Origin: Azotimanducus sp965220185
GTDB lineage: Bacteria; Pseudomonadota; Gammaproteobacteria; Pseudomonadales; Azotimanducaceae
DNA length: 64,000 nt
Direction: 5' to 3'
NCBI GenBank assembly: GCA_965220185.1
Contig: OZ244807.1
Location: forward strand, 1,612,001-1,676,000
The notes under the pieces were generated by a model. That model did not search any database and was not told where the DNA came from. It saw only the letters and a program-made list of their open reading frames with translations. A program made the position numbers and the translations under genes. The first letter of the stretch is position 1, and every line of letters begins with the position of its first letter. This document shows positions 52,072 through 60,679 of this stretch, piece by piece.

Positions 52072-53108
52072 AGGATTGCCGTTGGTTGAGCGTTCAGGCT
52101 TGCGTGAAGACTTCTTCCGCGCGCAGTGAGCCGATACTTCTGATTTCGAGCCGTAGGTACTTGGGGGTTGGTCATCTCGATCAAGCCAGCATCGAGCGCT
52201 GGCCGAATATAGTTATTCCGAAACGTTGGCCGGTGCAACAACCTTAGTGCTGCCATGAGTTTCGAGGCGCCGCGCGGCCCGCTTCGCAATTCGCCAAGGA
52301 GTCGGATTACTTGGTCGGTTTGATGGTCGCTTTCTTGATCGGTCGAACCGATGTCCAAGATGGCTTCCAAGATTGCCTGGAGCATGAATTCTATGAACGG
52401 AGCGCTGTCCACCCGAGCGGTACTTGCTCTAATCGCTTCGTAGTATGCCTGCTGCCGTGAATATACAAGACTCTCGACCGGCACAAGGGAGAACAGGGGC
52501 TTCCAGCATGTCAGGATCAACGTCTGCCAGAGTCGTCCCATGCGTCCGTTGCCGTCCTCGAACGGATGAATGAACTCGAACTCGTAGTGAAAGACGGAAC
52601 TTGTGATGAGCGGATGGTCTTCAGAGTCCCTGAGCCATGACAGCAGGTTCGACATCAGCACAGGGACTCTGCTCGCTTGAGGCGCGATATGATGAACTTC
52701 GCCGCCGCCAACGACGCCAACGCCTCGATTTCGATAGCGCCCGGGCGTCTCAATCAAGCGAACCATGAGCAGTTCGTGCGCCTTGAGCAGATCATCCTGA
52801 CTCGCAGGGTTCCAAAGTTGGTATTGATCGTAGACTTCGATCGCATTGCGCGCCTCTCGTATCTCCCGCGCTGGTGCAATAACACGCTTTCCTTCGAGAA
52901 TTGTTGTAATTTCATCTTCGCTGAGCGTATTCCCCTCAATGGCGAGCGATCCCTGAATGGAGCGAATACGATTGATGCGGCGAAGGCGGAGGTCCGCTTG
53001 AACCGCCGCTTCATCCACGCCGCCGATGGTTTCGCCGATACGTGCGACGAGATTTAGAATCGCCGGAGTAATGGTGTAGGGTGGCGTTGTCCCTTTGTGT
53101 ACCGTCAT
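52068..53108 (-). CDS. Fic-domain protein embedded in the type I RM operon
   Basis: Predicted AMP-transferase (or related nucleotidyl transferase). The 346-residue product has a Fic_N-like N-terminus. An inhibitory helix motif S-x-x-x-E-G-N (SLAIEGNTLSEDEITTILEG, near residue 52) makes it a class II, self-inhibited Fic protein. The catalytic loop FIHPFEDGNGRMGRLWQTLI near 180 is complete (HPFx[D/E]GNGRxxR), so it should be active. A C-terminal winged-helix-like region (about 265-330) ends in ARNQKYRLTARGRSLH. Four-base overlaps with hsdM and hsdS show it is part of the operon. Its target is unknown; a role in controlling the RM system or acting as a second defence layer is inference. Confidence 0.9.
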   Translation of the reverse strand: MTVHKGTTPPYTITPAILNLVARIGETIGGVDEAAVQADLRLRRINRIRSIQGSLAIEGNTLSEDEITTILEGKRVIAPAREIREARNAIEVYDQYQLWNPASQDDLLKAHELLMVRLIETPGRYRNRGVGVVGGGEVHHIAPQASRVPVLMSNLLSWLRDSEDHPLITSSVFHYEFEFIHPFEDGNGRMGRLWQTLILTCWKPLFSLVPVESLVYSRQQAYYEAIRASTARVDSAPFIEFMLQAILEAILDIGSTDQESDHQTDQVIRLLGELRSGPRGASKLMAALRLLHRPTFRNNYIRPALDAGLIEMTNPQVPTARNQKYRLTARGRSLHASLNAQPTAIL

Positions 53109-55213
53109 ATCCCCAATGTCTCGAAATTACGGGAGATTCTCTCCGCGAGCTCGGCGGCTTCTTCGTTCAGGCTTTTGAGTTCGACGTGTATAGAACGCAT
53201 CGTTTCTTCAAAGTCGAAATCCTCATCTTCTTCAGGTGCGACTCCCACATAGCGGCCAGGCGACAGGCTCCAGTCATTTTCTTCAATCTCGCGTCGGCGG
53301 ACGAGCTTCACCAAGCCTTCCACATCGCGAAGCACGGCATCGGGGAAACGCTCCTGCAACCAGTCAGCGTTACGAATACATTCCCGTGTTTGATGCAAGG
53401 CGTTGACGGCGGAGACCTTTGCTTCGTCAAGTGATTTGCGCACTTTGTTGATTGCGCTGCCTTGCCAATCATTTGAACGCCGAGCGTCCAGCTCGCTTGC
53501 CGCCGTGTCAATGAGACGCCCCGATAATTTGACTACGAGATCGATCTCCTTAGTCAAGCTTCGGCAACGGTCGGAAGTCTTGTGCAAGGCTTTCCGTGCC
53601 TCGTGGAGTGTGGCGTTATCTCGTACCTGTCCCTGTTCAGTGCGCCATTCGTTGGCGCGCGTTTCGATTTCTCCGTGGAATGCTTCTATGCTGGAACATA
53701 TTGCTGTTTGGGAAGAAGCGAGCGACTCCCAAGTCTCTGAGAGCGGCTCGTTTTCACACCCTCGCACTGCAAAAGGTCGGATGAGACCAATTAGCGTGTC
53801 TAAGCTTGCTTGAAATTGAGCGAGTAGTGGCCAAGTCGCTTCACCTTCGGAGATCGCTCGATCAAGATAGTTCGCCACCAGATTGAGAAACTGCTCAGGT
53901 TGCCTGCGATACAGCCAAATGATCGCCGCGAGGTTTTTTTGCTGATCTGGGCTGAAATCGTAGATGGCGCGGGACACCTTGCGGTAGATGCTGCGCGCAT
54001 CGAGCATCAGTATCCGGTCTGCTGATGCCGCGTCTCGCTCCTTCGCTCGGTCAAAGAACCACAACTGACATGGCACGGTTCGGGTGTAAAAGAAATTGCC
54101 GCGTATATCGATCATCACGTCCACGGCACCCGTCTCCACGAGCTTGCGGCGCACCTTGGCTTCATCACGCCCGGCGCTCGATGCCTGCGACGACATGACC
54201 ACCCCGGCGCGCCCGTTGTCGTTGAGGTAGCTATAGAAGTACTGGAGCCACAAATAATTGGCGTTGGAGACCTTCTTCTCCTTATTGACCCCGGGCAGGC
54301 CGAACGGCAAGCGCACATCCGACTTGACTTTCTCGGCATCCACCTCATCGACGTTGAACGGTGGGTTGGCCATGACGAAATCGCACCTGCTCCCCAGCCC
54401 GTGCGGATCCTTGTAATAGGTGATGGCTTCGTTGCCCGCACGAATACTGCCCTGAAGCCCGTGAACAGCGAGATTGATCTGTGCGAGTTTGGCTGTCGTC
54501 TCGTTCTTCTCGTGACCGTAGAAGGTCGCGCGTTTCATCGTGTCCTCGCCTGCGTCTTCCATGAAGTGGCTGGATTGGACGAACATCCCGCCGGAGCCGC
54601 ATGCCGGATCGAAGATTGTGCCGTGGTCTGGTTCGATCACGTTCACGATCATCTGAACGATAGAGGGTGGCGTGAAGAACTCGCCGTTGTCGTGTGCTTT
54701 TTCTTTGGAGAACTCGACGAGGAAGTATTCGTAGATTCGCCCGAACACATCGCCCGACGCCTCGCGAAGCGAATCGGAATCGAAGGTGCGCATCATCTCT
54801 TCGAGCACATCGTCCTCAAAGCGCTGATAGTCCTTGGGAAGCTGGCCTGCGAGCGGTGGAAACTGGCGCTCGATGGCTTCCATGGCGGCGGTGACGGCCT
54901 TGCCCAGATTGCCGTCCTTGCGACTTTGCAGCAGCACATCGAAGCGTGCTTGCTGGGGCAGCATGAGCGCACGGCGTTTCGTGAAGTCGGCCTCGACCAA
55001 TTCGCGGTCTGGCATCTTCGCGTTGCGAATGTCCTGATCGATGGCGGCGCGCGCGAGGCAGTAGCGGTTGGTCGCTTGGCGCAGAAAAATCAAGCCGAGC
55101 ACCGGCATGAAGTATTCGTTGGATGCGAGATTCGAGTTGGCACGCAGCTTGTCGGCGAGCTTCCAGAGTTTCGCGTTGAACTGTTCGATGTCTGTCAGGT
55201 GGTCGGCGATCAC
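53105..55213 (-). CDS. hsdM: Type I restriction enzyme, M (adenine methylase) subunit
   Basis: SAM-dependent N6-adenine methylase and core of the RM complex. The body begins HLTDIEQFNAKLWKLADKLR. I place the start at GTG 55213, but GTG 55283 is possible, and the open frame to 55495 runs antisense to grpE. The product is about 702 residues. An N-terminal helical domain is followed by GEFFTPPSIVQMIVNVIEPD, SAM motif I TIFDPACGSGGMFVQSSHFM (near 200) and catalytic motif IV CDFVMANPPFNVDEVD (near 285). The C-terminal 200 residues are coiled-coil-rich, with NDWSLSPGRYVGVAPEEDED near 635. This is longer than the classic 520-residue HsdM. It is the first gene of hsdM-fic-hsdS-hsdR. Confidence 0.92.
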   Translation of the reverse strand: MIADHLTDIEQFNAKLWKLADKLRANSNLASNEYFMPVLGLIFLRQATNRYCLARAAIDQDIRNAKMPDRELVEADFTKRRALMLPQQARFDVLLQSRKDGNLGKAVTAAMEAIERQFPPLAGQLPKDYQRFEDDVLEEMMRTFDSDSLREASGDVFGRIYEYFLVEFSKEKAHDNGEFFTPPSIVQMIVNVIEPDHGTIFDPACGSGGMFVQSSHFMEDAGEDTMKRATFYGHEKNETTAKLAQINLAVHGLQGSIRAGNEAITYYKDPHGLGSRCDFVMANPPFNVDEVDAEKVKSDVRLPFGLPGVNKEKKVSNANYLWLQYFYSYLNDNGRAGVVMSSQASSAGRDEAKVRRKLVETGAVDVMIDIRGNFFYTRTVPCQLWFFDRAKERDAASADRILMLDARSIYRKVSRAIYDFSPDQQKNLAAIIWLYRRQPEQFLNLVANYLDRAISEGEATWPLLAQFQASLDTLIGLIRPFAVRGCENEPLSETWESLASSQTAICSSIEAFHGEIETRANEWRTEQGQVRDNATLHEARKALHKTSDRCRSLTKEIDLVVKLSGRLIDTAASELDARRSNDWQGSAINKVRKSLDEAKVSAVNALHQTRECIRNADWLQERFPDAVLRDVEGLVKLVRRREIEENDWSLSPGRYVGVAPEEDEDFDFEETMRSIHVELKSLNEEAAELAERISRNFETLGI

Positions 55214-55353
55214 GTGCTGCAGAATCTCGTTGCTCCTTGCGGCAATAGTAACGAATGTGGATGGTGTTTGGAGTGCTGTCACCCGCTCCGATTTGTGACA
55301 TAACAAAAACGCGATTCGCCCCGTTTCGTTCGAAAAGACCTTTGGGAAAGCGT

Positions 55354-55380
55354 CTTGTATTTCTCGGCTTTTGCCCCCAT
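55354..55380 (+). promoter_or_regulatory. Sigma-32-type heat-shock promoter for grpE-dnaK-dnaJ
   Basis: CTTGTA at 55354-55359 and CCCCAT at 55375-55380 match the heat-shock consensus (CTTGAA, then CCCCAT) with one change and a 15-base spacer. The -10 lies about 32 bp before the grpE ATG at 55412. The CCCCCAT string is especially characteristic. It also sits in the divergent gap with hsdM. Confidence 0.7.
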
Positions 55381-55411
55381 CTTCCACACTCCCCTTACAT
55401 GCGCGATATAC

Positions 55412-55987
55412 ATGGCGAACAAGGCGAAGAGCGACGAGCAAGCTGAAGAGCAGCATGCGGATGCGGTTGAAGAGGAACAGCAGGAAGCTGAACAACTCTT
55501 AGGCGGAGACGATGCCGCTGAGGATGACGCGGCGAGCGATCTCGCACAGCTTCGTGAACAGCTTGCTGCTCAGGAAGACCAGATGCTGCGCGCGCGCGCC
55601 GAATCCGAGAACATTCAGCGCCGCGCCGCGCGTGATGTCGAGAACGCCCACAAGTACGGCGCGGAGCGGCTCGTGCGAGATTTAATTCCGGTGGTGGACA
55701 GTCTTGAGAAGGCTGTCGAGATCGCGCAGGATATCCAAGGTGCTGACGCGGAAGGCATTGAGCTTGCGAGCAGGCTTCTCGTTGATACCCTAGCGCGGCA
55801 CGGGGTCGAGCGAATTGCTCCCGAGGGGGAGCCTTTTGACCCGGCCTGGCACGAGGCGGTGGCCATGGCACCCGATGACAATTGCGAAGAAAACACGGTC
55901 ATCAACGTCGTGCAGCCCGGATTCTCATTGAACGGCCGACTAGTTCGCGCTGCCAAGGTGGTTGTATCGCGCGCCGAAGCCGCTTGA
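55412..55987 (+). CDS. grpE: Nucleotide exchange factor GrpE
   Basis: Releases ADP from DnaK. ATG 55412 gives 191 residues (MANKAKSDEQAEEQHADAVE); a TTG at 55355 would lie within the promoter. The acidic, Gln/Glu-rich N-terminus (1-55) precedes a long paired helix (LREQLAAQEDQMLRARAESE) with the signature ENIQRRAARDVENAHKYGAE near 70. LVRDLIPVVDSLEKAVEIAQ near 92, and the C-terminal beta domain with FDPAWHEAVAMAPDDNCEEN and VINVVQPGFSLNGRLVRAAK, complete the protein. It is followed by dnaK after 97 bp, which include a small GC-rich hairpin. Confidence 0.95.
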   Translation: MANKAKSDEQAEEQHADAVEEEQQEAEQLLGGDDAAEDDAASDLAQLREQLAAQEDQMLRARAESENIQRRAARDVENAHKYGAERLVRDLIPVVDSLEKAVEIAQDIQGADAEGIELASRLLVDTLARHGVERIAPEGEPFDPAWHEAVAMAPDDNCEENTVINVVQPGFSLNGRLVRAAKVVVSRAEAA

Positions 55988-56084
55988 AGTCGCGGAAATC
56001 GCGCAAATATAGACATCAGACATCGCCCGCACGCGGGCCGAGCACGGAACAACCAATACTCTTGAAGCAGAGAATGGAGACATC

Positions 56085-58043
56085 ATGGGAAAAATCATAG
56101 GCATTGATCTTGGCACCACCAATTCTTGCGTTGCGGTGCAGGAAGGTGGCGCCCCGCGCGTCATCGAGAACTCGGAAGGTGACCGCACGACGCCGTCTAT
56201 TGTCGCCTACACGGACGACAAGGAAATTCTGGTTGGTCAGTCGGCCAAGCGCCAAGCAGTGACCAATCCGCTCAACACGCTGTTCGCAGTCAAGCGCCTG
56301 ATCGGCCGCCGCTTCAAGGACGATATCGTGCAGCGCGACATCAGCATGGTGCCGTACAAGATTGCCGAGGCCAAGAACGGTGATGCATGGATCGAAGTTC
56401 GCGGCGAGCGACTCGCGCCGCCACAAGTGAGCGCCGAAGTCCTCAAGAAAATGAAGCGCACAGCCGAAGACTATCTTGGCGAGGCTGTCACCGAAGCGGT
56501 GATCACCGTGCCCGCCTACTTCAATGATTCACAGCGCCAAGCGACCAAAGACGCTGGCAAGATCGCCGGGCTTGATGTCAAGCGTATCATCAATGAACCG
56601 ACGGCAGCGGCGCTCGCGCACGGCGTTGACCGCGAGCAAGAGGATCGAAAGATCGCCGTCTATGACCTGGGCGGAGGCACATTCGATATCTCGATCATTG
56701 AGATCGCGTCTGTGGATGGCGAGCAGCAGTTCGAAGTGCTTTCAACCAATGGCGACACCTTCCTGGGCGGAGAGGACATTGACCTTGTGCTCATCGAGTA
56801 CATTGCCGATGAGTTCAAGCGCTCGAACGGCGTGGACTTGCATAATGATCCGCTCGCTCTGCAGCGCTTGAAGGAGGCTGCGGAGAAAGCGAAAATCGAA
56901 CTGTCGAGCAGCCAGCAGACCGAGATCAACCTGCCGTACATCACAGCAGATGCGTCCGGGCCGAAGCACCTTGTATTGAAGCTGACGCGCGCCAAGCTCG
57001 AATCGCTGGTCGAAAACCTGATTGAAAAGACGCTTGAGCCCTGCCGCACGGCGCTCACCGATGCTGGCCTCAAGGTGGGTGATATTTCCGATGTCATTCT
57101 CATCGGCGGTCAGACGCGCATGCCGCTCGTGCAAGAGAAGGTCAAGACCTTCTTTGGCCGCGAGCCGAAAAAGGATGTCAACCCTGACGAAGCGGTCGCT
57201 GCCGGCGCCGCTATCCAAGCAGCGGTGCTGTCAGGTGATGTCAAGGATGTCCTGTTGCTCGATGTGACGCCACTCTCACTGGGTATTGAAACCCTGGGCG
57301 GTGTGATGAGCGTGCTGATCGACAAGAACACGACCATTCCAACACGCAAGAATCAAGTGTTCTCGACCGCTGATGACAATCAGACTGCCGTGACCATTCA
57401 TGTCGTGCAGGGCGAGCGCAAGCAGGCGTCTGCGAACAAGACGCTCGGCAAATTCGACCTCAGCGACATTCCGCCGGCGCCGCGCGGCATGCCGCAAATC
57501 GAAGTGAGCTTTGATATTGACGCCAACGGCATCCTCAATGTATCGGCCAAGGACAAGGCGACCAACAAGGAGCAGTCGATCGTCATCAAGGCATCGAGCG
57601 GCCTTTCCGAGGACGAAATCAATTCGATGGTGCGCGAGGCCGAGGCGCACGCTGAAGAAGACAAGGCCTTTGAAGAGATCGTGCAGATCCGCAACCAGGC
57701 CGATGCCATGGTGCATTCTGCGCGCAAGAGCCTTGAGGAAGCGCCTGAGAGCGTGACGGCGGAAGAGAAGCAGGCCGTTGAAAACGCCGCCAAGGATCTT
57801 GAGGAAGCGCTCAAGGGCGAGGCATCGAAAGAAGACTTGGAAGCCAAGGTGCAGGTGCTTTCTCAAGCGGCTGCGGCCGTCGCGCAGAAGATGTACGCCG
57901 AACAATCTTCGGATGCCGCAGCGCAGGGCGGCGCAAGCACGGATGGTGGTGCGCAGGCGAGTGATGCCGCGGGCGACGATGCGGTCGATGCCGACTTCCA
58001 GGAAGTGCGCGATGACGACGAGGAGCCGCGCAAAAGCGCGTAG
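56085..58043 (+). CDS. dnaK: Chaperone DnaK (Hsp70)
   Basis: ATP-driven chaperone working with DnaJ and GrpE. The 652-residue product begins MGKIIGIDLGTTNSCVAVQE. It has the phosphate-2 region AVYDLGGGTFDISIIEI near residue 190, the adenosine region VILIGGQTRMPLVQEKVKTF near 340, and the linker/substrate domain DVKDVLLLDVTPLSLGIETL near 385. The helical lid and a low-complexity tail (SSDAAAQGGASTDGGAQASD, then an acidic end) follow. The usual terminal EEVKD-like motif is replaced by FQEVRDDDEEPRKSA, so the EEV core is only partly kept. Confidence 0.97.
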   Translation: MGKIIGIDLGTTNSCVAVQEGGAPRVIENSEGDRTTPSIVAYTDDKEILVGQSAKRQAVTNPLNTLFAVKRLIGRRFKDDIVQRDISMVPYKIAEAKNGDAWIEVRGERLAPPQVSAEVLKKMKRTAEDYLGEAVTEAVITVPAYFNDSQRQATKDAGKIAGLDVKRIINEPTAAALAHGVDREQEDRKIAVYDLGGGTFDISIIEIASVDGEQQFEVLSTNGDTFLGGEDIDLVLIEYIADEFKRSNGVDLHNDPLALQRLKEAAEKAKIELSSSQQTEINLPYITADASGPKHLVLKLTRAKLESLVENLIEKTLEPCRTALTDAGLKVGDISDVILIGGQTRMPLVQEKVKTFFGREPKKDVNPDEAVAAGAAIQAAVLSGDVKDVLLLDVTPLSLGIETLGGVMSVLIDKNTTIPTRKNQVFSTADDNQTAVTIHVVQGERKQASANKTLGKFDLSDIPPAPRGMPQIEVSFDIDANGILNVSAKDKATNKEQSIVIKASSGLSEDEINSMVREAEAHAEEDKAFEEIVQIRNQADAMVHSARKSLEEAPESVTAEEKQAVENAAKDLEEALKGEASKEDLEAKVQVLSQAAAAVAQKMYAEQSSDAAAQGGASTDGGAQASDAAGDDAVDADFQEVRDDDEEPRKSA

Positions 58044-58060
58044 GGAAGCGCAGATTTCAC

Positions 58061-59182
58061 ATGGCCGACAAGCGTGACTACTACGAGGTGCTCGGGGTTG
58101 CGCGCAATGCCAGCCAGGATGAGATCAAGAAGGCGTACCGCCGTCTTGCGATGAAGCTGCATCCGGATCGAAATCCGGATGATGAAAAGGCTTCCGAAGG
58201 CTTCAAGGAGGCCTCGGAAGCCTACGAAGTGCTCTCGAACGATGAGCAGCGCACCGCCTATGATCAATTCGGGCACGCTGGCGTCTCTGGGGCAGGGCAG
58301 CAGGGCGGCTTTGGCGGACGCGGCTTCGGCGATATTTTTGGCGACATCTTTGGCGATGTGTTCAACCAAGGCCGCGGCCAGCGGGCGTCGCGCGGGCGCG
58401 ACATGCGCTACAAGCTGAGCTTGACGCTTGAGCAGGCTGTTCATGGCGACGAGGTGAAGTTGCGCGTACCAACGCGCGTTGCTTGCGAGGACTGCAGCGG
58501 CTCTGGCGCGCGCAAAGGGACGTCCCCTGCCATTTGCGGCACATGCAATGGAGCGGGTGTTACGCGCACTTCGCAAGGCTTCTTTTCCTTGGAGCAGACT
58601 TGCCGTCGCTGCGGCGGACGCGGTTCGATCATTCGCGACCCGTGCCCGACATGTCGAGGACGTGGGCACGTTGAAAAGCAGCGAACCTTGTCGGTCAACA
58701 TCCCTGCAGGCGTTGACGTTGGCGATCAAGTTCGCCTTGCTGGCGAGGGCGAACGCAGTGAATCGGGCGGGCCTGCTGGCAATCTCTACGTAGAAGTAGA
58801 CCTCAAGCCGCACGAGATATTCGAGCGCAAGGGCGCGCACCTCTGGTGCGAAGTGCCGATAAGTTTCACTGAAGCCGCGCTCGGTAGCAAGGTGGAGGTG
58901 CCGACCCTGGATGGGCGCGCGCGCATCGATGTGCCAGCGGGCACGCAATCAGGCAAGACTTTCAAGCTTCGCGGCAAGGGCATCAAGCCAGTGCGCGGTG
59001 GTGGCATCGGGGACCTCTATTGTCGGCTGTGCGTGGAAACGCCAGTCAATCTCAACGCGCGGCAGCGCGAACTCTTGCTAGAGTTCGACGCGGCACTTCA
59101 GGAGAAGGGCGAGCGCCACTCACCGGACGCCAGTGGCTGGCGCAGCAAGCTCAAGGATTTTTTTAGCGACAGTCGGTCTTAA
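58061..59182 (+). CDS. dnaJ: Chaperone DnaJ (Hsp40)
   Basis: Co-chaperone that delivers substrates to DnaK and stimulates its ATPase. The 373-residue product has a J domain (DYYEVLGVARNASQDEIKKA, LHPDRNP with the HPD motif near 33) and a Gly/Phe-rich linker (about 75-115). The zinc domain has four CxxCxGxG-type repeats (CEDCSGSGARKG, CGTCNGAGV, CRRCGGRGSI, CPTCRGRGHV) at about 144-208, followed by two C-terminal beta domains. It lies 17 bp after dnaK and ends 8 bp before the convergent ATPase gene. Confidence 0.97.
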   Translation: MADKRDYYEVLGVARNASQDEIKKAYRRLAMKLHPDRNPDDEKASEGFKEASEAYEVLSNDEQRTAYDQFGHAGVSGAGQQGGFGGRGFGDIFGDIFGDVFNQGRGQRASRGRDMRYKLSLTLEQAVHGDEVKLRVPTRVACEDCSGSGARKGTSPAICGTCNGAGVTRTSQGFFSLEQTCRRCGGRGSIIRDPCPTCRGRGHVEKQRTLSVNIPAGVDVGDQVRLAGEGERSESGGPAGNLYVEVDLKPHEIFERKGAHLWCEVPISFTEAALGSKVEVPTLDGRARIDVPAGTQSGKTFKLRGKGIKPVRGGGIGDLYCRLCVETPVNLNARQRELLLEFDAALQEKGERHSPDASGWRSKLKDFFSDSRS

Positions 59183-59190
59183 AGTTCGGC

Positions 59191-60384
59191 TCACGCAAGG
59201 AACCAAGGCAGCACTCTCGCGTTGCGGACATCAAAGCAGGCATCGCCGCCATGGACGAGAACGGCCCGTGTGGCAGGGTTATCAGCAAGCTGCATCCACC
59301 ATTCGAGCGTCTTGAAGGCATCCGATGCGACGGTGCTTCCTGACTTCACTTCAACTGGGATGAGTGTTGAGCCAGCGTCAATCACCATGTCGATTTCGTG
59401 GCCGGTGGCGTCGCGCCAATAGTAGAGAGGCTGGTCGCGGCGAAGCGAAGAGCCGTGCTTGATGAGTTCGGACACCACGTAGGATTCAAAGATATGCCCG
59501 CGCAAGGGGTGCCGCTCCAGCATTTCGGCATCGCGAATGCCAAGCAGGTAGCAAACAAGTCCGCTATCCATGAAGTGCAGGCGTGGACGGCTGCGAACGC
59601 GCTTGCGAAAGTTCGCTGTGTGCGGGGGCAGCGTGCGCACAAGGTAGCCAAGCTCAAGTGCGTGCAGATAGCGCCGGGCTGTCTGCTGCGTGACGCCGAT
59701 GTCGCTGGCAAGCGTCGAATAATTCAGTTCGCGGCCTGTGTGCGAAGCGGCGAGCCGGACAAACGTCTCAAATCTCGGCAGGTCGTTCACTTCGATGATC
59801 TCGCGTAAATCTCGCTCGACATAGGTGCGGAAGTAGTCCGCATACCATTCTTGGCTGTCAGCGCCGCGATCATGAATATATGGATAGAAGCCGGTAAAGA
59901 GGGTTTCCCACAGACCTCGCGGCGGCGCGTGCTCGGCGTTCGAGGTGACCGTATCGAGCGTGAAAGGATCGATCACGGGTCTTGCGCTCAGTTCGGCAAC
60001 CGACAAAGGGCAGAGATCAAGTACCGCCGTGCGCCCCGCCAGAGTCTGCGACACGGATTTCATGAGCAGCAGATTGTGCGATCCTGTGACGATGAAGCGG
60101 CCATGCCTCTGGTCTTCATCGACAAGTTCTTGGATATATGACAGGAGGTCAGGTGCACGCTGCACTTCATCAAGAATCAAGTGCGTGTCGCGTGCGAGGA
60201 AAGTTCGTGGATCTGCGAGCGCTTGTGACCGGGCATCGGGTGACTCGAGCGTGACATAGGTGTGATCGGGAAACAGTGCGCGCACGAGTGTCGTTTTGCC
60301 GGATTGTCGCGCGCCCGTGAGGGTCACGACGGGATAGGAATCTGCGGCCTTGAGGAGGCTTTTTGACAGGTGCCGTTCAATCAT
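59191..60384 (-). CDS. AAA_14/DUF4143 ATPase of unknown function
   Basis: The 397-residue cytoplasmic protein has a P-loop VVTLTGARQSGKTTLVRALF near residue 20 and Walker B THLILDEVQRAPDLLSYIQE near 67. A sensor-like FIVTGSHNLLLMKSVSQTLA follows near 96. A winged helix lies near 215-240 (LNYSTLASDIGVTQQTARRY), and a DUF4143 C-terminal domain has a nuclease-like core (EIDMVIDAGSTLIPVEVKSG) near 330. Family members are widespread and often horizontally acquired; their role is unknown. The perfect inverted repeat 25 bp upstream of its start may control it. Confidence 0.9.
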   Translation of the reverse strand: MIERHLSKSLLKAADSYPVVTLTGARQSGKTTLVRALFPDHTYVTLESPDARSQALADPRTFLARDTHLILDEVQRAPDLLSYIQELVDEDQRHGRFIVTGSHNLLLMKSVSQTLAGRTAVLDLCPLSVAELSARPVIDPFTLDTVTSNAEHAPPRGLWETLFTGFYPYIHDRGADSQEWYADYFRTYVERDLREIIEVNDLPRFETFVRLAASHTGRELNYSTLASDIGVTQQTARRYLHALELGYLVRTLPPHTANFRKRVRSRPRLHFMDSGLVCYLLGIRDAEMLERHPLRGHIFESYVVSELIKHGSSLRRDQPLYYWRDATGHEIDMVIDAGSTLIPVEVKSGSTVASDAFKTLEWWMQLADNPATRAVLVHGGDACFDVRNARVLPWFLA

Positions 60385-60408
60385 GCGGGCATGATCGTTG
60401 ATTGACTC

Positions 60409-60451
60409 AACCGTGTCAAATTGATGATGGAATCATCAATTTGACACGGTT
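60409..60451. promoter_or_regulatory. Perfect 20-bp inverted repeat upstream of the AAA_14 ATPase gene
   Basis: AACCGTGTCAAATTGATGAT (60409-60428), a GGA loop, and the exact inverse at 60432-60451. Both arms contain TTGACA, the -35 consensus; the inward arm would place a weak -10 just before the ATG at 60384. The symmetry suits an operator for a dimeric regulator, possibly the winged-helix-containing ATPase itself. It could also be an RNA hairpin. Confidence 0.65.
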
Positions 60452-60492
60452 TCTCGCATCGCGCTTGAAAGCTGATTCAATGTATGGTGTTA

Positions 60493-60654
60493 GGAGCCTG
60501 CGCCGCAGAAATTCGCGGCTGCAAATCCGCTCCCACTCGCCCGTTTGAACGCTCGATCTCGTCAAATATAGCCCGATATTATCCTCAATCGACCGTCCAA
60601 ACGGGCGGCAGGATCGAATTTTCGCTATCGTGACTTTCTACGGCGCAGGCCCCT
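60493..60654. mobile_element. Palindromic MITE, copy 2 (162 bp), flanked by TA
   Basis: Same element as 36055-36215, clearly diverged. The left end begins GGAGCCTGCGCCGCAGAAAT; the right end is its inverse with several mismatches (ACGGCGCAGGCCCC). The inner CGCCCGTTTGAACG / CGTCCAAACGGGCG repeat has compensating changes relative to copy 1 (CCCTTTG versus CCGTTTG on both arms), which preserves pairing. It is flanked by TA on both sides (60491-60492 and 60655-60656), the target duplication expected for IS630/Tc1-like transposition. It lies between the ATPase gene and the oligopeptidase gene, 26 bp before the latter. Confidence 0.85.
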
Positions 60655-60679
60655 AGGCAAGGATTTGGCGGCATTACCC

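Noticed and set aside
55214..55495. N-terminal hydrophobic extension of hsdM (to 55495)
   Set aside because: This part is antisense to the grpE start and its promoter; HsdM homology begins only near 55200.
56021..56040. Small GC-rich hairpin between grpE and dnaK as a terminator
   Set aside because: Stem of only 5 bp and no T run; more likely an mRNA-processing or incidental structure within the operon.
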